NCBI GenBank assembly: GCA_024998705.1 | Contig: JACOEF010000379.1 | Span: 1-7,441 of the forward strand | Direction of reading: 5' to 3' | Origin: Nitrospira sp. | GTDB lineage: Bacteria; Nitrospirota; Nitrospiria; Nitrospirales; Nitrospiraceae | Length of the DNA: 7,441 nucleotides | The notes under the pieces: model-generated | The model's input: only the letters and a program-made list of their open reading frames with translations | The model's database searches: none | Told to the model about the DNA's origin: nothing | Position numbers and translations under genes: made by a program | In this document: in pieces, positions 1 to 5,669 of the stretch | Layout: every line of letters starts with the position of its first letter | Numbering within the stretch: the stretch's first letter is position 1

Positions 1-840
1 AACCAGGCGGAACGGGCGCTGGAAGAGCTCCGATTGGATACGCCCGGCGGCAAGGTTCCCGCCCCGGTTCGGAAGGAACTCGATGCCGCCCTCGCCCAGC
101 TGCACACCTCCCGGCTGACTCTGGAGTCGGCCAAGGACGAGTTGGTGCGCTGCAACCTCCGCCTGGTCGTGAATGTGGCGAAACATTACACCGGACGCGG
201 CCTCACCCTGCTGGACCTGGTCCAGGAGGGGAATATCGGCTTGATGAAAGCTGCGGAACGGTATCAGCATCGCAAGGGATTTAAATTCAGTACCTATGCC
301 ACCTGGTGGATCCGCCAGGGCATCACCAGATCCCTGGCCGATCAGTCCCGCACCATCAGAATTCCGGTGCACCAGACGGAAGCCTCGAATCGTATTCTTC
401 GGGCTTCACGTCGGCTCGTCCAGCAGTTGGGACGCCAGCCACGCCTGGAAGAAGTGGCCTCGACCATGCGGATGCGGCCCGACCGGCTGCATGAGACCAT
501 TCAGGCCTTTCAGGAGCCGGTGGCGTTGGAGCATCGGGTCGGTGACGGCAGCACAGAGCTCGGCGAACTGTTACCCGACCAGCAAGCGGTTCCGCCGGAC
601 GCGCATGTGAACCGCACGTAACTCACGCGTGAAATGAATCGAATCCTCGGCACCTTGACCCCCAGAGAACAAACCGTCATTCGGTTACGGTTCGGGATCG
701 GGGAAGACCAGGCCCGTACGCTGGAACAGGTCGGACAACATCTCTCGGTGACCCGCGAGAGGATTCGTTAGATCGAAGCCAAAGCCCTCAAGAAACTCAA
801 GACGCCGATGGTCAAGGAAATGTTCGCAGCCATCAAATAA
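1..840 (+). pseudogene. RpoD-like sigma-70 factor, 5'-truncated by the window and interrupted by two in-frame stops
   Basis: This encoded a primary-type or group 2 sigma factor, the subunit that guides RNA polymerase to -35/-10 promoters. The frame is open from base 1, so the N-terminus lies outside the window. Region 2 spans about 133-390 and keeps the core-binding and -10 reading residues (WWIRQGIT at 304-327, then [12 protein letters not shown]). Region 3 follows to about 600. A TAA at 619-621 ends the frame between regions 3 and 4. The same frame then resumes with an obvious region 4 ([17 protein letters not shown], then VTRERIR) and meets a TAG at 769-771, where the family has a near-invariant Gln in the -35-binding helix (RERIRQIEAKAL). 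It ends at TAA 838-840. As written, the product lacks region 4 and could not read a -35 element. A split two-protein sigma is unlikely because the region 4 piece is itself broken. The family call is firm; whether the stops are real is not known. Confidence 0.85.
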
Positions 841-843
841 TCA

Positions 844-923
844 CGCCATACGTTAGACGGCAGCGCGATGCGGGCGAGGGTGACACCTCGCCCGTGTTGC
901 GTGAGCCGCCTTTCGCCATACGT
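844..923. repeat. 10-base direct repeats flanking a hairpin unit
   Basis: CGCCATACGT occurs exactly at 844-853 and again at 914-923. The 60 bases between them are almost wholly taken up by the hairpin at 858-908. This resembles a small palindromic insertion with a target duplication, but one copy pair in one window cannot prove that. Chance or a duplicated regulatory site are alternatives. Confidence 0.4.
858..908 (+). ncRNA. Long RNA hairpin between the sigma and protease genes
   Basis: The core is a perfect 9-bp stem, CGGGCGAGG (871-879) with CCTCGCCCG (886-894), around a 6-base loop. It extends outward through 863-870 with 895-902, giving eight more pairs of which four are G-U. After a small asymmetric internal loop it adds CGGC (858-861) with GCCG (905-908). 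The G-U pairs work only in plus-strand RNA, which favours a role in that transcript. No T-run follows, so it is not a standard intrinsic terminator. It could be a 3' end or stabilising structure of the sigma transcript, a 5' leader structure of the protease transcript, or a REP-like element. Confidence 0.45.
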
Positions 924-947
924 CCTATTGTGAGAGAATGCGCCGAC

Positions 948-954
948 GGAGGAA
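948..954 (+). promoter_or_regulatory. Ribosome binding site that sets the protease start
   Basis: GGAGGAA lies 10 bases before the ATG at 965. The upstream in-frame ATG at 938 has no comparable site, and the Shine-Dalgarno match falls inside that longer reading. This favours 965. Confidence 0.6.
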
Positions 955-964
955 CAGGTCCCCA

Positions 965-2041
965 ATGGTGAGAGGCGCCCACAGTCGTACCGCTGCCGGC
1001 CGGTTTAATCGGACAGGGTGGCTCGCCTGGGGACTCCTAGCCGCCTCCCTCTCGAGTCTCTACACACCGGCGGAGGGCGCCGACCGTCACCCCAGCGATT
1101 CGACCTCACTCACAGAACGTTCAGTCCCCGCCGTCGTGACGAAGGTCCGCCCGTCGGTCGTCACCGTGCTCACACGCGGCATGCCCCAGGGAGGCTCCCA
1201 GCACGGAGCCTCGCCGGGCTCCGGCTCCGGCGTGATCCTTGATGCCGGTGGTTATATCCTGACCAACAATCACCTGGTACAGGGCGTCACCAGCGTCGTG
1301 GTGGGACTCTCTACCGGACGGCTTACGCCGGGGCGGGTCGTCGCGCGGGACTTCCTGCTCGATCTCGCGCTCGTCAGAATCACCGCCCCGGATCTGGTCC
1401 CGGCCGAATTCAGCCGGCGCACCTCCTTCGAAATCGGTGAAACCGTGGTCGCCATCGGAGACCCCCTTGCCCTGAAGGGAGGCTCCACCGTCACGGTCGG
1501 CGTCATCAGCGCGTTGGATCGCTCGGTTCTCACGCCGGAGGGGGAAACGCTCTACGACCTGCTTCAAACGGATGCCGCGATCAACCCGGGGAACAGTGGC
1601 GGTCCGTTGGTCGATCGCTACGGTCAGGTCGTGGGCCTCAATGTCGCCATCGCCCCCTCTGCGCAAGCCATCAGTTACGCCATTACGATGGAGGCGGTGA
1701 TGCCTCATCTACAATCCATGATGGATCGCGGCTCCGTCCTGCGGCCGGACCTCGGCTTGATCCCGCTGACCATCACCCCAAGTGTCGCCGCGAGTTTCGA
1801 TCTGGAGAGTGACCGGGGCATCCTCGCGCTCTCGGTGGATCCGGCCAAACCGGCCGGACGAGCCGGATTACAATCCGGAGATGTAGTGACCGCCATCGAT
1901 CACCATCCGCTCTATAACATCGGGGATTTCTGGCACGCGGTGACTCGAGCGAGCGAGCAGATGTCGTTTCAGATCAGCACACAAGGGAAGGCCGGTGTCA
2001 CCACGATCACCGTGTCCCAACCCGGTCCGGAACGGCCATAA
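965..2041 (+). CDS. HtrA/DegP-like trypsin family (S1C) serine protease with one PDZ domain
   Basis: This is probably an exported protease or chaperone that degrades damaged envelope proteins. Counted from the ATG at 965 (358 aa), the N-terminus has an Arg-rich segment, a hydrophobic run (WLAWGLLAASL) and an AEGAD stretch suited to signal peptidase cleavage. The catalytic triad is visible: His103 in ILTNNHLVQG, Asp133 in LLDLALVRI and Ser211 in NPGNSGGPLV. One C-terminal PDZ domain follows (about residues 261-350, with GRAGLQSGDVV as its carboxylate-binding part). A single PDZ makes it closer to DegS or HtrA-like S1C proteins than to two-PDZ DegP. The alternative ATG at 938 would add nine residues, four of the first five being Arg. 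lipB begins three bases after the stop, so the two are probably co-transcribed. The substrate cannot be told from sequence. Confidence 0.92.
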   Translation: MVRGAHSRTAAGRFNRTGWLAWGLLAASLSSLYTPAEGADRHPSDSTSLTERSVPAVVTKVRPSVVTVLTRGMPQGGSQHGASPGSGSGVILDAGGYILTNNHLVQGVTSVVVGLSTGRLTPGRVVARDFLLDLALVRITAPDLVPAEFSRRTSFEIGETVVAIGDPLALKGGSTVTVGVISALDRSVLTPEGETLYDLLQTDAAINPGNSGGPLVDRYGQVVGLNVAIAPSAQAISYAITMEAVMPHLQSMMDRGSVLRPDLGLIPLTITPSVAASFDLESDRGILALSVDPAKPAGRAGLQSGDVVTAIDHHPLYNIGDFWHAVTRASEQMSFQISTQGKAGVTTITVSQPGPERP

Positions 2042-2044
2042 CCC

Positions 2045-2866
2045 ATGAGACTCGATCAGCCCATCCAGACAGCGTCCGCACACAGGGACCCGGATATGCC
2101 TGCATCGGCACAGCCGCTGCGAGCGGGCGTCCTGATGCGCTGCGAGCCTCTCCCCTATGAGGTGGCCTGGAGTCTGCAGCGTGCCTGCCGGACCGAGCGC
2201 GCCGCCGACCGATGTGACGACCTGCTCTTGCTCCTGGAGCACCCTCCCGTCTTCACCGTGGGACGAACCACGCAGGATCAGCATTGGCCGGGTGAGCATC
2301 GTCTGACGCAGGAATCAGGCATCCCCGTGATTCGTACGGAACGCGGCGGGTCGATCACCTACCACGGACCGGGCCAGCTGATCGGTTATCCCGTGCTCCG
2401 CCTCTCCGAATTCTGCGCCGGACCAAAGGCCTATGTGCATCGACTGGAAGACGTGATCATCAGCACCCTGGCCGAGTGGGGCATTGCAGGGCATCGCCGA
2501 GAACGGCTGCCGGGCGTCTGGGTCGGGGGGGACCACCCGTCGAAAATCGCCTCGATCGGTGTGCGCATTTCGCACGGTGTGACGACGCATGGTTTTGCGC
2601 TGAATGTCTGCCCGGATCTGGCACCGTTTTCGTACATTGTCCCTTGTGGAATTGCCGACTGCCGAGTGACGTCCATGGCGACACTCTTGGGCGACGCGCC
2701 CGAGATGAGCACCGTCCAGGAACGGCTGGCTGCCAATTTCGCCGAACGATTTCATCTGACCTGGACAGCACACATAGGCCCGGAACGATTCATGGCGTTG
2801 ATCACACCCTCCACGGCGGCGCCTCAGGAGCCGGAGCCTCTCCCTCACCAGCAAGGAGTCACGTGA
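2045..2866 (+). CDS. lipB: Octanoyl-[acyl-carrier-protein]-protein N-octanoyltransferase (LipB)
   Basis: This cytoplasmic enzyme moves octanoyl from acyl carrier protein to a lysine of lipoyl domains, the first step of lipoate assembly; LipA then inserts sulfur. The family signatures are present in order: LEHPPVFTVGR (64-74), RGGSITYHGPGQLIGYPV (100-117), the catalytic lysine K167 in SKIASIGVRI, THGFALNV (181-188), and the catalytic cysteine C201 in IVPCGI. At 273 aa it is longer than usual, with an N-terminal extension and a Pro/Glu-rich tail. The ATG at 2096 (MPASAQPL) would remove 17 extra residues and is a credible alternative; neither start has a strong ribosome binding site. The 3-base gap to the protease and the overlap with the next gene place it mid-operon. 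Confidence 0.95.
   Translation: MRLDQPIQTASAHRDPDMPASAQPLRAGVLMRCEPLPYEVAWSLQRACRTERAADRCDDLLLLLEHPPVFTVGRTTQDQHWPGEHRLTQESGIPVIRTERGGSITYHGPGQLIGYPVLRLSEFCAGPKAYVHRLEDVIISTLAEWGIAGHRRERLPGVWVGGDHPSKIASIGVRISHGVTTHGFALNVCPDLAPFSYIVPCGIADCRVTSMATLLGDAPEMSTVQERLAANFAERFHLTWTAHIGPERFMALITPSTAAPQEPEPLPHQQGVT
2853..2858 (+). promoter_or_regulatory. Ribosome binding site and coupled start for glutamate dehydrogenase
   Basis: AAGGAG sits inside the end of lipB, seven bases before the ATG at 2866. The lipB stop and this start overlap as TGATG, which suggests translational coupling. It also decides the start, since the frame stays open far upstream within lipB. Confidence 0.8.
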
Positions 2867-4122
2867 TGAACGAATTCGATACGCACACCTTCCGGCTGGC
2901 CGTCGCCCAGTTTAATGAAGCGGCAGAGTCCATGCACCTCGACACCAACCTGCGTGAGCGCTTAAAACTGCCGCAACGATCCCTGCTGGTGAGCGTGCCG
3001 GTGAAGATGGACGACGGCCATGTAGAAGTCTTTACCGGATACCGGGTCCAGCACGATTCGGCGCGAGGCCCCTGCAAAGGCGGCATCCGATATCATCCGG
3101 ACGTGAATCTCGGCGAAGTGGCCGCGCTGGCTATGTGGATGACGTGGAAGTGTGCCGTGGCGGATCTTCCCTATGGTGGTGCGAAGGGCGGCGTGAGGGT
3201 CGACCCGAAGAAATTGTCCCGCGGCGAACTGCAACGATTGACCCGGCGGTACGCGGCGGAAATTTTCCCCTTGATCGGCCCGGACAAAGATGTCCCGGCA
3301 CCCGATGTGGGAACGGACCAGCAAGTCATGGCCTGGATCATGGATACCTACAGCCAGCAGGTCGGTTATGCGGTGCAAGGGGTCGTCACCGGCAAGCCGT
3401 TATCGATCGGAGGCAGCCTGGGTCGGGAGGAAGCCACCGGTCGCGGCGTCTCCTACGTGACCTTGGAAGCCTTACAGCACCTGAAACTGGACGTGGCGCG
3501 CGCGACCGTCGCCGTTCAGGGGTTCGGCAATGTCGGCTCGCATACGGCGCTCATCCTGCAGCAAGCCGGCGCGAAAATCGTCGCCGTGAGCGACGTCAGC
3601 GGCGGACTGTACAACCCGAAGGGCCTCGACGTGGCCGATGTGCTCCGTCGCTACCGTGACAAACACGAACCGTTGCGCGACATCAAGCTGGGCGAGCCGA
3701 TTACGAATGAAGAATTGCTGCAACTGGATTGTACGGTGTTGGTTCCCGCGGCGCTCTCCGAACAGATCACCCACGCCAATGCGTCCAAGTTGCGCTGCCG
3801 AATTCTGGCGGAGGGCGCAAACGGGCCAACCACGTTGGAAGCCGATCGTATTCTGACCGACAAGGGCGTGTTTATCATTCCCGACATTCTGGCGAACTCG
3901 GGCGGCGTGATCGTCTCCTACTTTGAATGGGTGCAAGACGTACAGCGCTTCTTCTGGAAAGCGAAAGACATTCAAGACCGGCTGCAAGACATTATCACCA
4001 ACGCCTTCCATAGAACCCTGTGCTTCTCTCTGGAAAAACGGACGACCATGCGCATGGCTGCGCTGATGTCAGGCATCGACAAAGTGGCCCAAGCGCATCT
4101 CCAACGCGGGCTCTATCCCTAG
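2866..4122 (+). CDS. gdhA: Glutamate dehydrogenase (Glu/Leu/Phe/Val dehydrogenase family)
   Basis: It catalyses reversible oxidative deamination of glutamate to 2-oxoglutarate and ammonium with NAD(P). The 418 aa match the hexameric short-subunit type. Substrate-site motifs are intact: K71 in GPCKGGIRYHPDV, K107 in PYGGAKGGV, and the catalytic Asp147 in VPAPDVGTD. The Rossmann dinucleotide site is VQGFGNVGS (218-226), followed by SDVSGG (242-247). EGANGPTT (316-323) and ANSGGVIVSYFEW (343-355) complete the family pattern. The acidic residue after the second beta strand (SD) hints at NAD, but cofactor choice is not settled by eye. Leucine or other amino acid dehydrogenases share this fold; length and motifs favour glutamate. 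The gene is translationally coupled to lipB. It ends with TAG and has another in-frame TAG three codons on. Confidence 0.93.
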   Translation: MNEFDTHTFRLAVAQFNEAAESMHLDTNLRERLKLPQRSLLVSVPVKMDDGHVEVFTGYRVQHDSARGPCKGGIRYHPDVNLGEVAALAMWMTWKCAVADLPYGGAKGGVRVDPKKLSRGELQRLTRRYAAEIFPLIGPDKDVPAPDVGTDQQVMAWIMDTYSQQVGYAVQGVVTGKPLSIGGSLGREEATGRGVSYVTLEALQHLKLDVARATVAVQGFGNVGSHTALILQQAGAKIVAVSDVSGGLYNPKGLDVADVLRRYRDKHEPLRDIKLGEPITNEELLQLDCTVLVPAALSEQITHANASKLRCRILAEGANGPTTLEADRILTDKGVFIIPDILANSGGVIVSYFEWVQDVQRFFWKAKDIQDRLQDIITNAFHRTLCFSLEKRTTMRMAALMSGIDKVAQAHLQRGLYP

Positions 4123-4233
4123 CGGCCCTAGCAGATTACGGTCACACTCAATGGGCGTCATGCGTCGGGACTAGCTTACGTGTTCTGTCCGCATTGGAAT
4201 CGCCTGCAGGATGCGGAAGATTTCGCTCATACG

Positions 4234-4620
4234 ATGACACGGTACATGCTCGCTGCGATCGCCGGAATGTGGATGGCGGACGGCCTCGCCCTGCTGAGCC
4301 TCCCGTTGCTCGTCGTCCAACGAATACAGGAGTCGCTCCTCCACAGTCCTCACCTGCTCCGCTGGCAAGCGATCGGTATCGGCCTCGGGGCAATTCTCAT
4401 TTTCTGGTCGGGGCCGCTGCCCTATCAACCTTTGTGGTGGATCACCGGCGGCGCCATGATCATTAAAGGCTGTTTCCTGACCTGGGGACCCGCCGCATGG
4501 CGCACACCATTATTGAGCTGGTGTTTCGCCCGCGAAGCCGTCGATTACCGGTTCTTCGGACTCTGGTTGTGCATGCTTGCCGTTCTGCTGTTGCATGCGT
4601 TAGGGTTGCTGCACGGATAG
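4234..4620 (+). CDS. Small polytopic membrane protein of unknown function
   Basis: I do not recognise this 128-residue protein. It has four likely transmembrane segments at about residues 5-28, 44-60, 66-84 and 106-126, joined by short loops with charged residues (VVQRIQES, FAREAVDYR). There is no signal peptide cleavage site, metal motif or enzyme signature. I chose ATG 4234 because it opens directly into the first hydrophobic segment. A GTG at 4180 would add 18 mostly polar residues and lacks a ribosome binding site; ATG 4246 is also possible. None of these starts has a good Shine-Dalgarno sequence. It lies 111 bases after the dehydrogenase gene on the same strand, so it could be the end of that operon or a separate unit. 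Confidence 0.7.
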   Translation: MTRYMLAAIAGMWMADGLALLSLPLLVVQRIQESLLHSPHLLRWQAIGIGLGAILIFWSGPLPYQPLWWITGGAMIIKGCFLTWGPAAWRTPLLSWCFAREAVDYRFFGLWLCMLAVLLLHALGLLHG

Positions 4621-4654
4621 CTCGTGTTCATGGCCGGAATGGATCGAGATCGTC

Positions 4655-4951
4655 GTGATCAGTCACCACACCATCGCCTCACTCTGGGAGGAGCACAGCC
4701 GCGAAGGCTGGCCGCGTTTATCCAGCCCAAACGAAGGGCAGTTGATGACACTGGATACCGTCATCGGCGGATGTGCGGTGTTCTATCTCGACGGGCAGGC
4801 GCACATGGACAGTCAGCGCATCGCCATACTCCAGGACTGCGTCGCCGACCTTGATACCTTGCTTGATGATCTGAGCGAGGACAGCTTGGGCTACTTTCAA
4901 CGCCTCCGCCGGCTGGCAACCGCCCTCGTCCAGCTGAATCAACCAACCTAA
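4655..4951 (+). CDS. Conserved-looking small soluble protein of unknown function
   Basis: The frame encodes 98 residues from a GTG start with only a weak purine-rich stretch before it. No signal peptide, membrane segment or known motif is visible. The C-terminal half is acidic then basic and looks helical (DCVADLDTLLDDLSED, then YFQRLRRLATALVQL), as in small helical adaptor-type proteins; that is a guess from composition. Support for it being real is its fit in the gap between its neighbours, codon choice in keeping with the window, and a terminator-like hairpin 18 bases after the stop. The next in-frame ATG, at residue 31 (4745), would give a 68-residue product. Confidence 0.6.
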   Translation: MISHHTIASLWEEHSREGWPRLSSPNEGQLMTLDTVIGGCAVFYLDGQAHMDSQRIAILQDCVADLDTLLDDLSEDSLGYFQRLRRLATALVQLNQPT

Positions 4952-4969
4952 CCGCCACTCTGCGAGGAG

Positions 4970-5009
4970 CAGCGGGGACCGACCGGTAGGCCCGCCCCGC
5001 TGTGTTGTT
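4970..5009 (+). terminator. Intrinsic terminator-like hairpin between convergent genes
   Basis: CAGCGGGG (4970-4977) pairs with CCCCGCTG (4995-5002) in a perfect 8-bp GC-rich stem with a 17-base loop. TGTTGTT follows, a moderately T-rich tail. It would end plus-strand transcripts coming through 4951. It also lies just past the stop of the opposing globin gene, but on that strand there is no T-rich tail. Confidence 0.6.
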
Positions 5010-5010
5010 C

Positions 5011-5490
5011 CTACGGTACCTCGACAATATCCTTCTTCATCGGACCGAGTAGCCCCAACAATTCGCTTTTCTCGCCGGCTGGCACATTGAACTTGTCGAG
5101 CGCAGCGACAAGATCCTGAACCAGGGCTCCGAAATCCCCACTGCTAATGCGCATCCCCAGGTGCGTGCTTTTCATGTCACGGCCGTGATAGCCGCAAGGT
5201 CCTCCTGTTGCGCCGCACACTTGATCCACCAGGTGCCCCTTCAACTTAGGGATGTCCGTCGTCGCAAACCGACTGTTGATCCGGCCATCCGCCGCGACGT
5301 TGGCCACAAACTGATCGACCACCGCCGTGATGGCAGGCTTCCCTCCCAAACGGTCATACAGAGACTTGGTCGCCGTCGCACCGGCCACTGGCTGCCCGGC
5401 CCCGCTCAGACTTCCCGTATCCGCACAACCGGCAAGCACGGCCAGCGCACTCAACACCAGCACTCCCATCCCAGCATTCTTCGTGACCAT
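5011..5490 (-). CDS. Group 1 truncated haemoglobin with lipoprotein signal peptide
   Basis: This is a small 2-over-2 globin that binds haem and O2 or NO; detoxification of NO or reactive oxygen is the usual proposal. From the ATG at 5490 (159 aa) there is a Lys-bearing start, a hydrophobic run and a lipobox LAGC at 19-22, so the protein is probably lipid-anchored at Cys22. The globin domain spans about 44-157: LYDRLGG, then GRINSRF, KLKGHLVDQVC, GGPCGYHGRDM and the proximal haem ligand His110 (F8) in MKSTHLGM. Compared with cyanobacterial GlbN, the B10 Tyr is Val62 and the E7 Gln is Leu83, while E10 His is kept (His86). This hydrophobic pocket is, to my knowledge, common in the ATGGPC-type bacterial subgroup. 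Cys92 and Cys99 could form a disulfide if exported. It is transcribed away from the LysR gene. ATG 5493 is equally usable; a start at 5586 would bury the signal peptide. Confidence 0.92.
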   Translation of the reverse strand: MVTKNAGMGVLVLSALAVLAGCADTGSLSGAGQPVAGATATKSLYDRLGGKPAITAVVDQFVANVAADGRINSRFATTDIPKLKGHLVDQVCGATGGPCGYHGRDMKSTHLGMRISSGDFGALVQDLVAALDKFNVPAGEKSELLGLLGPMKKDIVEVP

Positions 5491-5497
5491 CATCCGT

Positions 5498-5504
5498 CTC
5501 CCCC
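5498..5504 (-). promoter_or_regulatory. Ribosome binding site for the globin gene
   Basis: On the minus strand GGGGGAG lies four bases before ATG 5493 and seven before ATG 5490. This supports the short start that places the lipobox correctly and argues against the longer frame from 5586. Confidence 0.65.
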
Positions 5505-5593
5505 GGTGATACGTGACCGGCTGCAACCTTCCAGGCCCGCAATGGGCCCAGGCTCCCAAGCAGCAGCACCGGTTGACCTCAGACAATAGGGGA

Positions 5594-5650
5594 GATATTA
5601 TCTATTCGTCTAATATATTGTTTTCATATATTCTATAGTTTTTATCTATA
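5594..5650. promoter_or_regulatory. AT-rich divergent control region between globin and LysR genes
   Basis: Only 10 of these 57 bases are G or C, in sharp contrast to the rest of the window. It contains the inverted repeat ATATTA (5595-5600) and TAATAT (5611-5616) with a 10-base spacer, a size suited to a LysR-type operator. CTATAG, itself palindromic, occurs twice at 5633-5638 and 5646-5651, 13 bases apart. Several AT-rich hexamers could serve as -10 boxes in either direction, but I could not fix a -35/-10 pair with confidence. Confidence 0.5.
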
Positions 5651-5659
5651 GCTACCAGC

Positions 5660-5664
5660 AGGAG
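5660..5664 (+). promoter_or_regulatory. Ribosome binding site for the LysR gene
   Basis: AGGAG ends five bases before the ATG at 5670, and the product from that ATG begins exactly at the usual LysR N-terminus (MELRQLEYF). Confidence 0.65.
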
Positions 5665-5669
5665 CAGGC

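Noticed and set aside
619..840. A naturally split sigma factor, with region 4 as a separate protein (as in the SigO/RsoA pair)
   Set aside because: The region 4 part has its own stop at 769 in the DNA-binding helix, and the first ATG after the break (634) has no ribosome binding site.
1121..1708. Long minus-strand frame antisense to the protease gene
   Set aside because: It is a high-GC shadow of the protease reading frame, with repetitive Arg/Asp-rich translation and no start signal.
2476..2865. Long N-terminal extension of the glutamate dehydrogenase frame into lipB
   Set aside because: It overlaps the conserved LipB core in another frame, and the ATG at 2866 has a proper ribosome binding site and matches the family N-terminus.
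5491..5586. Longer globin start at 5586 on the minus strand
   Set aside because: It would put 32 Cys/Arg-rich residues before a good lipoprotein signal peptide, and a clear Shine-Dalgarno lies just before 5493/5490.
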